Origin: JASLEW01 sp035544895
GTDB lineage: Bacteria; Acidobacteriota; Thermoanaerobaculia; Multivoradales; UBA5704
NCBI GenBank assembly: GCA_035544895.1
Contig: DASZZM010000103.1
Coordinates: 62,001-126,000, forward strand
Direction of reading: 5' to 3'
DNA length: 64,000 bases
In this document: one piece after another, positions 7,224 to 15,584 of the stretch
How positions within the stretch are numbered: the stretch's first letter is position 1
Layout: each line of letters opens with the position of its first letter
Notes under the pieces: generated by a model
What the model was told of the DNA's origin: nothing
Seen by the model: the letters and a program-made list of their open reading frames with translations, nothing else
The model's database searches: none
Position numbers and translations under genes: made by a program

Positions 7224-9863
7224 ATGCGCGATTCCGAGCCCACCGAAACGGTGGCCGCTGATGCGGCCTTTCGCCCGCTTCTCCGGCAGCTGGAGCGGGG
7301 CAGCGTGGTGGGCGGCCGGTTCGAGCTGCTGGCCATGCTGGGCAGCGGCGGCACGGCCGCGGTCTTCCGCGCCTTCGATCGGGAGCTGCGGCGCGAGGTG
7401 GCGCTCAAGCTCCTGCACCCCGAACGCCATACCCCGTCGTCCATGCTGCGCCTGCGCCGCGAGGTGGCGGTGGCCCGCGACGCCGCGAGCCCGCGGCTGG
7501 TGCGGGTCTTCGACATCGGCACGGCTCCCGAGGGGACCTATCTCACGATGGAGGTGCTGAGCGGCTCGCTCAAGGACCGCCTGCGCGAGGGTCCGCTGCC
7601 GGTCGCCGAGGCGGTACGCATCGCCGGCCAGCTTCTCGAGGGCCTTGCCGCCCTGCACGCGCTCGCCATCGTGCACCGCGACGTCAAACCCGCCAACGTC
7701 CTGACCACGGCGAGCGGCGAGATCAAGCTCGCCGATTTCGGCCTGGCGCGTCACCTCGACCGCGACGAGACCCGGCCGACGCTCGATCACGCGATGGTGG
7801 GCACGCTCGCCTATCTGTCGCCCGAGCAGGCGCTCGGCGAAGAGGCCGACCAGCGCAGCGACCTCTACTCGGCCGGGCTGGTGCTCTTCGAGATGCTCGC
7901 CGGGCAGCTCCCCTTTGCCGCCAAGTCGGACCTCGGCGCGGTCCTCGCGCACCTGCGCACCCCACCGGACCTCCGCCGCCTCCGGCCGGAGGTGCCGCGC
8001 TGGCTGGCGCGGCTGGTGCGGCGGCTGACCGCCAGGCGGCCCGAGGACCGCTACCCGTCGGCGGCGGCGGCGCTCGCCGATCTGCGCGGCGGGCGCGCCG
8101 CCCTGCGTCTGCGGCGCGGCCTCCTCCGTCCCTTGGCGGCCGGCCTCGGTGTCTGCGCGCTTGCCGGAGTGGTTGGCATCGGAGTCCGCGCCGGGTCGTC
8201 GGCGGATAGGGAGTTCTCCCATCTCGTCCCCGACGGCCAGGGCATCGCGGCGATCGGCAAGCGCGGCGAGAGGTTGTGGGCAAAGCACGATCTCAACCCC
8301 GAGATCACTAACCATAACGCGCTGGCGCGCCTCGAGCCCTCGGGGCGCAGGCTCCTTGCCGCCGTCCTCGAGAAGCCAGGCCACTTCAGGCCGGACGAGA
8401 TCTCGACGCTCTCCTATGTAGACCCCGAGAGCGGCAGTGTCGTCAAGCAGGTACGACTACCGCTGGCGAGCGAAGTCTTCCCGGAAGAGCCGCAGCGCTT
8501 CACCGTCCACAACGTGGTGGCCGTCGATCTCGATCATGACGGGATCGACGAGGTCCTGGTCAGCTACGGCCACGTACCGGAGGCCCCTTCGTTCACCGTC
8601 CTTTACGCGCCGAAGCTCGACCGCAGCGCGATCGTGTTCTACGGCCGCGGGGGCCACAAGTTCGAAGGCGCCTGGGACCTCGACGGCGACGGCCGGCCGG
8701 AGCTCATCTTCTCCGGCATCAATAATGCCTACGATTGGGTCAACGTCCTCGCCGCCGTGCGCCTCGAACCCTGGATCAACGACCCTACCTGGCCCGTCAG
8801 TGACGCTGCGTCGCCTGACTCGATCACCAGCCCGGACCAGGAGCGCCAGCTCCTCTGGTATGCAACCCTGCCGCGCGGCCGGCCGGCTACGCGTGCGCTC
8901 GTCACGGTCGACGTGCCGCACCGCACCTTCGCGGTGCACTATGCCTCGGGGCGCATCTGGAAGGTCGGCTTCGATGGCTTCGCGCCCAATTCCCCCAGCC
9001 GGCTGCCTCCGGCCGAGCGCGAGCGCCAGCGGCGCGAGAGCTACCGTCAGCTCCGCGAGGCGGAGCGGCTCCGCGCCCTCGGATCCCTGCGGCTCGCATA
9101 CGCCGCGGCCGAAAACGCGCAACGCGCGGCCGGCGCCGCCCAGGAAGACTGGATCGCGGAGTACGCGGGTAGGGTCCAGGCGCGAATCCTCACCGCCGAG
9201 AACCGACTCGACGAGGCCGAGCGGCGTTTCGCCGCGATCGCGGCCGGGGCCGAGGATGCGAGCGAGGTCTGCTACGAGGCGGCGGTTGCCTTTCACCTGC
9301 AAGGCGACATGCGGCGCGCCTTGGCGTGGTACCGCCGCGGGCTCGACGGCGGGGCCATCTACGACGGCGGCAAGAGCAAGCACGAATTCCTCAAAGGAGA
9401 GGTGCTCGCCCTGGTCGAGGAGCGGCAATACGCCGAGGCGCTCGCGGCAATCGATCGTTTCGTCGCGGCTTTCCCTGGTTGGGGCCTGCCCGAGACCTAC
9501 CGGGAGTTCGTCACGTGGCGCAGCGGCAAGCTGCCTGGCGAACCCAAGCCGGTTGCCGTCAATGCCACGGATCTCGAACGTTACTGGGCCACGGAGTGCC
9601 GTTTTGCCAGGGGGGCCGACGCGAGGCGGCTCCTCGCCGAGGTCGAGCGCCTGCTGAGCGAGAAACCGGAGACGCGCGGCGAGCTGATGTCGCTCGAGGC
9701 CGAGCTGCTGGGGCGGCTGGGAGACAGGCAGCGGGCGGCCGAGGCCGCGCGCCGCGCCTTCGACCGGGTGCGCGCCGAGAGCGCCAACAGCATCGTCGCC
9801 CGCGGCCATCTCGACCTGGTGCGCGAGCGGCTGGCGCGCCTCGCGGGGGGAGCGGCGGGCTGA
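7224..9863 (+). CDS. Membrane Ser/Thr protein kinase with FG-GAP and TPR-like extracytoplasmic region
   Basis: An 879-residue protein. Residues 30-285 form a Hanks-type kinase with all key motifs: Gly loop LGSGGTAAVF (39-48), VALK (Lys62), HRDVKPAN (Asp153), DFG (171-173) and the activation segment end YLSPEQ. One membrane helix spans about 302-323. Beyond it are two Ca-binding FG-GAP/VCBS-like motifs, DLDHDGIDE (about 435) and DLDGDGRPE (about 485), consistent with a small beta-propeller sensor. The region from about 600 to 870 is helical and TPR-like. By topology the C-terminal part would be periplasmic. The FHA-AAA+ gene begins 17 nt downstream, so the kinase probably signals to that protein, whose FHA domain would read phosphothreonine. 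The start is weakly supported (no clear ribosome site). Confidence 0.88.
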   Translation: MRDSEPTETVAADAAFRPLLRQLERGSVVGGRFELLAMLGSGGTAAVFRAFDRELRREVALKLLHPERHTPSSMLRLRREVAVARDAASPRLVRVFDIGTAPEGTYLTMEVLSGSLKDRLREGPLPVAEAVRIAGQLLEGLAALHALAIVHRDVKPANVLTTASGEIKLADFGLARHLDRDETRPTLDHAMVGTLAYLSPEQALGEEADQRSDLYSAGLVLFEMLAGQLPFAAKSDLGAVLAHLRTPPDLRRLRPEVPRWLARLVRRLTARRPEDRYPSAAAALADLRGGRAALRLRRGLLRPLAAGLGVCALAGVVGIGVRAGSSADREFSHLVPDGQGIAAIGKRGERLWAKHDLNPEITNHNALARLEPSGRRLLAAVLEKPGHFRPDEISTLSYVDPESGSVVKQVRLPLASEVFPEEPQRFTVHNVVAVDLDHDGIDEVLVSYGHVPEAPSFTVLYAPKLDRSAIVFYGRGGHKFEGAWDLDGDGRPELIFSGINNAYDWVNVLAAVRLEPWINDPTWPVSDAASPDSITSPDQERQLLWYATLPRGRPATRALVTVDVPHRTFAVHYASGRIWKVGFDGFAPNSPSRLPPAERERQRRESYRQLREAERLRALGSLRLAYAAAENAQRAAGAAQEDWIAEYAGRVQARILTAENRLDEAERRFAAIAAGAEDASEVCYEAAVAFHLQGDMRRALAWYRRGLDGGAIYDGGKSKHEFLKGEVLALVEERQYAEALAAIDRFVAAFPGWGLPETYREFVTWRSGKLPGEPKPVAVNATDLERYWATECRFARGADARRLLAEVERLLSEKPETRGELMSLEAELLGRLGDRQRAAEAARRAFDRVRAESANSIVARGHLDLVRERLARLAGGAAG

Positions 9864-9880
9864 CGCCCGCCGCGGCCGGC

Positions 9881-11752
9881 ATGCTCAGGCTCGAGATGAG
9901 CTACGGCGGAAAGGTCCGCCACTTCCATCTCCGCGACGGCGAGGTGCGGCTGGGAAGCGCTCCGGATAACGACCTCGTGCTCGCCCTGCCCGGGGTCTCG
10001 CGACACCATGCGCTCCTGCGCCAGGGGAGCCGCGGGCTCGAGCTCCTCGACCTCGGCTCGAAGAACGGCCTGGTCAGCGGGGGCCGCCGGCGCAACCGGC
10101 TGCTGCTTGCGCCCGGCGGCGAGGCGGTGCAGATCGGCAAGGTTCTGCTCAGCGTCGAGGAGATCTCGACCTCCGACGCGCACCTCGGGCTGGAGCTCGG
10201 TCCCGGCTTCGCGGAGGCCGGTGCGCCCGCCGGATCGTCTCCTCCCCTGCCCAGCACGGCGGAGATCACCGCCCGGGCCTGGGCTTCCTCGCCGGAGGCG
10301 GGGCTTCGCCTGGTGCGCCGGATCGAGCGCTCGGGGACGGGCACCGCGGGGAGGCGATCCGGGCTGGTGGCGGAAGCGTGCCGGACGCTCGGGGCGAAGG
10401 CGCTGCTCGCCTTTCGCCTCGATCGCGACGGCGAGATGGTCCTCGTCGAGTCGGAGGGCGGCCCGGACGATCGGGAGCTGGAGCGGATCGCGCAAGCGGC
10501 GCGTGGCCTGTTGCCAACAGCCGAACGAACCGCCGGCGCGCCCCCCCAGGCACGCGAAAGATACCTGCTCGCCATTCGCGGACGCCGGGAGCCGTCTTTC
10601 CTGGCGGCTTGCTTCGCGACGGCGGAAGCGGCGGGACCATCCTGGCGGATGGACCTGTTCAGCTACCTTGCTGATCACTTGGTCGAGGCAGGCAAGAGCG
10701 CCGCGGCTGCCGCGCCGCCCGCCGAGGAGCCCGATCCCCTCGACTTCCCCGCCGGCATGGTGCCGGGAACCTCGCCGTCCATCCTGGCGCTCTATGATGA
10801 GATCCGCGCCGCCGCCAAGAGCCACCTCGACGTGCTGCTCCTCGGCGAGACCGGTACGGGAAAGGAGCTGTTCGCCCGCCTCATCCATGCCTCGGGGCCC
10901 ACCGCCAAGGGTCCCTTCCTCCCCTTGAGCGCTCCCGCCATTCCAGCCGAGCTGCTCGAGTCCGAGCTGTTCGGCGTCGTCGGGCGGGTGGCGACCGGGG
11001 TCGATCCACGGGCTGGTCTCTTCGACCTTGCCCAGGGGGGCACCGTTCTTCTCGACGAGATCGGCGACCTCTCGCTCGCCCTCCAGACACGCCTCTTGCG
11101 CTTCCTGCAGGAGCGCGAGATCCGTCCCCTGGGCGGCCTGCCCAAGAACGTCAGCCTGCGGGTGATCTCGGCCACCAACCGCGACCTCGAGCGGATGGTC
11201 GAAAAGAACACGTTTCGCGAGGACCTCTACTTCCGCCTCCGCAGTCTCTGCTTCCGCATCCCGCCGCTGCGGGAGAGGGGCGCCGACCTCCCCGCGCTTG
11301 CCCTTGCCTTCGCCGCCGACGCGGCCGAGCGCAACGGCAAGCGTGTCGGCGGCATCAGCCGCAAGGCAGTAGCCCTCCTTCTTGCTCACCGCTGGCCGGG
11401 CAACATCCGGGAGCTGCGCTACGAGATCGAGCAGGCGGTGCTGCGCTGCCCGAACGGAGGCCATCTCGAAAGCCGCCACTTCTCTCTGCGGCCCGTTGCC
11501 GAGCTACCCGCCGCCGGGCCGATCGCGGCGCATTCAGAAGGGGAGCCGGCGGAGGGTCCTGGCGAGCTCGTCCTTCCCGCCGCGAACAACCTTCAGCACC
11601 GGATCGAAGCCCTCGAGAGCTCGGCCATCGCCGCCGCCCTCGACGCTTCCGGAGGCAACAAGACCAAGGCGGCTCAGGTTCTCGGGCTCAGCCGCTACGG
11701 CCTGAGCCTCAAGCTCAAGCGCCTCGCGTCGCGCAAGAAGGGGGGCCCTTGA
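9881..11752 (+). CDS. FHA-domain AAA+ transcriptional activator, NtrC-like
   Basis: A 623-residue protein; the first plausible ATG after the kinase stop was chosen. An FHA domain (1-95) retains LGSAPDNDL, VSRHHALL and DLGSKNG for phosphothreonine binding. About 125-270 resembles a GAF-like sensor. The AAA+ domain (295-535) has Walker A GETGTGKE (322-329), Walker B GGTVLLDEIGDL and the R-finger region FREDLYFRL. A Fis-type helix-turn-helix follows (583-615, NKTKAAQVLGLSRYGLS). The sigma-54 contact loop, normally GAFTGA, reads RVATGV at 369-374, so productive contact with sigma-54 is doubtful. It is probably the output regulator of the adjacent kinase. Confidence 0.88.
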   Translation: MLRLEMSYGGKVRHFHLRDGEVRLGSAPDNDLVLALPGVSRHHALLRQGSRGLELLDLGSKNGLVSGGRRRNRLLLAPGGEAVQIGKVLLSVEEISTSDAHLGLELGPGFAEAGAPAGSSPPLPSTAEITARAWASSPEAGLRLVRRIERSGTGTAGRRSGLVAEACRTLGAKALLAFRLDRDGEMVLVESEGGPDDRELERIAQAARGLLPTAERTAGAPPQARERYLLAIRGRREPSFLAACFATAEAAGPSWRMDLFSYLADHLVEAGKSAAAAAPPAEEPDPLDFPAGMVPGTSPSILALYDEIRAAAKSHLDVLLLGETGTGKELFARLIHASGPTAKGPFLPLSAPAIPAELLESELFGVVGRVATGVDPRAGLFDLAQGGTVLLDEIGDLSLALQTRLLRFLQEREIRPLGGLPKNVSLRVISATNRDLERMVEKNTFREDLYFRLRSLCFRIPPLRERGADLPALALAFAADAAERNGKRVGGISRKAVALLLAHRWPGNIRELRYEIEQAVLRCPNGGHLESRHFSLRPVAELPAAGPIAAHSEGEPAEGPGELVLPAANNLQHRIEALESSAIAAALDASGGNKTKAAQVLGLSRYGLSLKLKRLASRKKGGP

Positions 11753-11795
11753 GCCACGAAGACGTCCTTGACGCTGGCTCTGTCACGAGAGCCGC

Positions 11796-13343
11796 TCAGC
11801 AGCCCCTGCGCGGCTTGCCTGCCTGGGTACGCTTCGCCGCGCCGGTTGCGCCGGCGGCTGGCGTGCCGGGGGCCGGCTCTCCGGCGCCCGGCTCTCCGGG
11901 ACTGGCGGCGCGCTTGCTCTTGACTTCTTCGCGCAGGGCGCGGAAGCGCTCGAGGCGGGACTTCAGGGCTTCTTCGAAGCCGCGGCCTTTGGGCTCGTAG
12001 AAGCGGGTGCCGGCGAGCGAGTCGGGCAGGCAGTCGAGGCCGCCGACGCCCTCCTCGGTGGCGTGGGCGTAGACGTAGCCGGCGCCGTAGCCGAGCCGCT
12101 CCATGAGGCGCGTGGGGGCGTTGCGGATCGCCAGCGGCACCGGATCGGCGGGGCGCTCCTCGACCGTCGTGCGCGCCGCGGTGTAGCCGGCGTAGACAGC
12201 GTTGCTCTTGGGGGCCAGCGCCAGGTAGAGGACGGCCTGGGCGATCGCGAGCTCGCCTTCCGGCGAGCCCAGCAGGTGGTAGGCCTCGCGCGCGGAGAGC
12301 GCCTGCACCAGGGCCTGCGGGTCGGCGAGGCCCACGTCCTCGCTGGCGAAGCGGATCATCCGCCGCGCCACGTAGAGCGGGTCCTCTCCTGCCGCCAGCA
12401 TGCGCGCCAGCCAGTAGAGGGCGGCATCCGGATCGCTCTCGCGCAGCGATTTGTGCAGCGCCGAGATGAGGTTGAAGTGCTCCTCGCCGGCCTTGTCGTA
12501 AAGCAGCACCTTGCGCTGGGAGATCTGGCGCACCGATTCGGCGGTGACCCGCGGCCCCGCTGCGCGCCCGGCGGCGGCTCCGCCGGATGCGGCCGCTCCG
12601 GCGGCCGCCGTCTCGGAGCCAGCGGCCTCCAGCGCGTCGGCCACGGCCAGCTCGAGCAGGTTGAGGGCGCGTCGCGCGTCGCCCGAGGCGAGCTGCGCGA
12701 GCGAGTCCAGGGCCGCGTCCTCGATCGCCACACCTCGGTCGCCCAGGCCCCGCTCGCGATCGGTCAGGGCGCGACGCATCAGCTCCACCAGCTCGCCGGG
12801 CGCGAGGCCGCCGAGCACCACCACGCGGCAGCGCGACAGCAGGGCGGCATTGAGCTCGAACGACGGGTTCTCGGTGGTCGCACCGACGAGCACGATGTCG
12901 CCGCGTTCGACGTAGGGCAGGAAGGCGTCCTGCTGAGCGCGGTTGAAGCGGTGGATCTCGTCGACGAAGAGCAGGGTCCGCCGCCCCTGGGCGCGGCGCA
13001 GGCGGGCGGCCTCGGCCATCACGTCCTTGACTTCCTTGATGCCGGAAGTCACGGCCGAGAAGGGCACGAAGTTCGAGGAGGTGACGGTGGCGATGATGCG
13101 CGCCAGAGTGGTCTTACCCGTGCCCGGCGGCCCCCAGAAGATCAGCGAGGGCACCCGGTCGGCGGCGATGGCGCGGCGCAGGAAGGCGCCCTCCCCGACC
13201 ACCTCGCGCTGGCCGATCACCTCGTCGAGCGTGCGCGGCCGCATCCGCTCGGCGAGCGGAGAGCCGCCGGCCGCCGCCGCCGTCGTTCCCCGCGGGGCCG
13301 GCGTCCGCTGCTCGTCGAACAGCCCGGGGATGGTGTCGCTCAC
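11796..13343 (-). CDS. rarA: Replication-associated recombination protein A (RarA/MgsA)
   Basis: A 515-residue clamp-loader-type AAA+ ATPase acting at stalled replication forks. It has ERMRPRTLDEVIGQ, Walker A GPPGTGKTT, Walker B LFVDEIHRFN, sensor GATTENPSFELN and the conserved tetramerisation and C-terminal part (LLYDKAGEEHFNLISALHKS, MIRFASEDVGLADP, FYEPKGRGFE). An Ala/Gly-rich insert sits between the AAA+ lid and the C-terminal domain. The C-terminal tail is also Ala/Pro-rich and may be disordered. It converges with the FHA activator with 43 bp between stops. Confidence 0.95.
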   Translation of the reverse strand: MSDTIPGLFDEQRTPAPRGTTAAAAGGSPLAERMRPRTLDEVIGQREVVGEGAFLRRAIAADRVPSLIFWGPPGTGKTTLARIIATVTSSNFVPFSAVTSGIKEVKDVMAEAARLRRAQGRRTLLFVDEIHRFNRAQQDAFLPYVERGDIVLVGATTENPSFELNAALLSRCRVVVLGGLAPGELVELMRRALTDRERGLGDRGVAIEDAALDSLAQLASGDARRALNLLELAVADALEAAGSETAAAGAAASGGAAAGRAAGPRVTAESVRQISQRKVLLYDKAGEEHFNLISALHKSLRESDPDAALYWLARMLAAGEDPLYVARRMIRFASEDVGLADPQALVQALSAREAYHLLGSPEGELAIAQAVLYLALAPKSNAVYAGYTAARTTVEERPADPVPLAIRNAPTRLMERLGYGAGYVYAHATEEGVGGLDCLPDSLAGTRFYEPKGRGFEEALKSRLERFRALREEVKSKRAASPGEPGAGEPAPGTPAAGATGAAKRTQAGKPRRGC

Positions 13344-13349
13344 TTAGTT

Positions 13350-13518
13350 TCTAGCCTCCACCGGTTGTGCTGACCCCGAGGGATGCTGCGATGTGGCGGT
13401 GCTGGACTACTCAAAGCATCTATTGGATCTCCCCCCGCAACCCCTCAATCCCCTTCCCTCCCCTCCGGGGGGGAAGGGGACGCCCCCACCCTCTCAGGGC
13501 AGGGGAGTCTCGTTCCGA
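13350..13518 (+). repeat. Dispersed palindromic element, copy A (short form)
   Basis: This fills the rarA upstream gap and shares long blocks with 49719-49927 and with the reverse strand of 56072-56240: TGACCCCGAGGGATG, a shared stretch before AAAGCAT, GGATCTCCCCCC, CAACCCCT and GGAAGGGGACGCCCCC. Its core is an inverted repeat, TCCCCTTCCC against GGGAAGGGGA. It lacks the inner GC-rich hairpin present in the other two full copies. Its right end overlaps the 3' end of the molybdopterin oxidoreductase gene. Confidence 0.8.
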
Positions 13519-15560
13519 TCCTCACCGCCGGCGAGCCTCTCCACCTCGACGCGCGCGTCGTTGAAGCAGGCGCCGCCGCCGAGGTCGGCGAACGATGCCG
13601 GCGCCAGGGCATTGGCGGTCGAGCCCGACAGGGTGTTGTGGCTCCACAGTCCCTTGGGCAGCAGAAGTACCCCGGGGAGGAGGTCGGTGTTGTGGCGCGC
13701 CAGGGTGCGGACCTCTCCCAGCGCGTTCCACACGCGCACCGCGTCGCCGTCGGCGATGCCGCGCGGCGCCGCGTCGCGCGGATGGATCTCGAGGGCGACC
13801 GTCTTGCGGTGGAGCTGGCCGAGGGTCGAGCTGATGGTCCGCGCGGTGGCCGGCGAGATCAGGGCCAGGGGGTAGCGCCGCGTCGCCGGGTCCTCCTGGA
13901 AGGCATAGAGCCCGTGCGGCGCTTCGCGGTCGAGCGCCGCGGGCACGAGGTCGATCTTCATATCGCGGGTGCGCGGGAAGTTGTCGACGAACTGGACGGG
14001 CGCCGACCCGCCGTCGGGTGAGGCAATGCCGTCGCGCTCGAGCTCGCCGCGCACGCGCGCCGAGTGCCGCAGCAGCGCCGCCGACAGCTCCGCGGCGCCG
14101 CTCGGATCGCCCGGCCGGCCGAGCCCCAGCCGGCCGCACAGGTCGGCGAAGACCGCGAAGTTGGGGCGCGCCTCGCCCACCGGCGCGATGACCGGCTGGG
14201 AGCGCTGCAGCACCATGGCGCCGTAGCCCCGGGACATCTCGTGGTGCTCGAGGAACGTGGTGGCCGGCAGCACCACGTCGGCATAGCGCGCCGTGTCGGT
14301 GCGCACCGCATCGAAGACCACGGTGAAGAGATCCTCGCGCGCGAGGCCCCGGCGGACCCGCTCCTGGTCGGGCATGGTCGCCAGCGGGTTGCAGTTGTAG
14401 ACGAACAGGACGCGCACCGGCGGGGAGGCGGCGAGCAGCGCTTCGCCCAGCACGTTCATGTTGACGGCGCGGGTGGCCGGCGCCGCCTCGGCGGGCGCGA
14501 TCGCCGCGGCGGCCTCGGAGTCGAAAGACCAGGCGCCCGAGTTGCTCATCGTGTAGCCCCCGCCGCGCATGCCGAACTTGCCGGCAACCGCCGGCAGGGC
14601 AAGCACGGCGGCCACCGCGGAGCCGCCGTTGCGATTGCGCTCCAGGCCCCAGCCGGAGCGGATCACCGCCGGGGACGTATCGGCATAAAGGCGGGCGAAG
14701 CTCTCGAGCCCGGCGGCGGGCACCCCCGACACCGCCGCGGCACGGCCGAAGTCCCAGGGCTGGGCGCGCCGGCGCAGCTCCTCGTGGCCGTGCGCGTGGG
14801 CGGCCAGGAACGCCAGGTCGGCGCGCCCCTCGGCGAAAAGCCAGCGGATGACCGACAGCGCGACCGGCAGGTCGGTGCCGGGACGCGGCGCCAGGTGCAG
14901 GTCCGCCCTCTTGGCCAGAGGCGTCCGCCGCGGGTCGATCACCACCAGCCGCGCGCCGAGCCGCTGCGCCTCTTGCACCACCGGCACCAGGTGGATGCCG
15001 GAGACCGAGGGGTTCGCTCCCCAGATGACGATCAGCCGCGCGTGGCGGTAATCCTGCAGGGCGACGCCGGGCATCTTGCCGTACAGCCCGGTGGCGGCGC
15101 TGCCCGAAGGGGCGGCGCAGACCGTGCGCTCGAGGCGCGAGGCGCCCAGGCGGTGGAACAGACGGGCATCGGTTGTGCCCTGGCTGAGCAGGCCGTTCGA
15201 GCCGCCGTAATAGAAGGGCAGGATCGACTCGCCGCCGTGCAGCTCGGCCGCCTCGCGCAGCTTGGCCGCCACCAGGTCGAGGGCCTCGTCCCAGGAGACC
15301 CGCGCGAAGCCGTTCGCGCCCTTGGCGCCGCGGCGAACCGCCGGGTAGAGCAGGCGGTCTTCCCCGTAGACGAGCTCGGGCAGGCGCCGCACCTTGGCGC
15401 AGATGTAGCCGCTGGTCCAGGGATTGCGCCGGCTGCCGTCGATCTTCACCACGCGGCCATCCGCGACCTGGACCGAGAGGCTGCACGCGTCCGGACAGTC
15501 GAGCGGACACACGGTGTCGAACGTCTGGCGGGCGGCAGGGGCTGAGATCGGCTGGGTCAT
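13494..15560 (-). CDS. Molybdopterin-dependent oxidoreductase with one [4Fe-4S] cluster
   Basis: A 688-residue protein from the ATG at 15560; a GTG 12 nt upstream is an alternative and neither has a strong ribosome site. The N-terminus has the ferredoxin-like motif CPLDCPDAC (Cys18, 22, 26) plus GYICAKVRR (Cys54). After this come the bis-MGD oxidoreductase signatures: VSWDEALD, YYGGSNG, a Cys in TVCAAPSGSAATGLYG as possible Mo ligand, WGANPSVSGIH, VVIDPRRT and the C-terminal dinucleotide-binding domain (RYPLALISPATARTISS). There is no Tat signal, so it should be cytoplasmic. No electron-transfer partner is adjacent, and the substrate is unknown. Its last codons lie within repeat copy A. Confidence 0.88.
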   Translation of the reverse strand: MTQPISAPAARQTFDTVCPLDCPDACSLSVQVADGRVVKIDGSRRNPWTSGYICAKVRRLPELVYGEDRLLYPAVRRGAKGANGFARVSWDEALDLVAAKLREAAELHGGESILPFYYGGSNGLLSQGTTDARLFHRLGASRLERTVCAAPSGSAATGLYGKMPGVALQDYRHARLIVIWGANPSVSGIHLVPVVQEAQRLGARLVVIDPRRTPLAKRADLHLAPRPGTDLPVALSVIRWLFAEGRADLAFLAAHAHGHEELRRRAQPWDFGRAAAVSGVPAAGLESFARLYADTSPAVIRSGWGLERNRNGGSAVAAVLALPAVAGKFGMRGGGYTMSNSGAWSFDSEAAAAIAPAEAAPATRAVNMNVLGEALLAASPPVRVLFVYNCNPLATMPDQERVRRGLAREDLFTVVFDAVRTDTARYADVVLPATTFLEHHEMSRGYGAMVLQRSQPVIAPVGEARPNFAVFADLCGRLGLGRPGDPSGAAELSAALLRHSARVRGELERDGIASPDGGSAPVQFVDNFPRTRDMKIDLVPAALDREAPHGLYAFQEDPATRRYPLALISPATARTISSTLGQLHRKTVALEIHPRDAAPRGIADGDAVRVWNALGEVRTLARHNTDLLPGVLLLPKGLWSHNTLSGSTANALAPASFADLGGGACFNDARVEVERLAGGEDRNETPLP

Positions 15561-15584
15561 GGTTCGTGTCACGGGAGCTTTATT

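Noticed and set aside
12063..13373. Plus-strand ORF of 436 codons opposite rarA
   Set aside because: RarA has all AAA+ motifs on the minus strand; this frame is its antisense.
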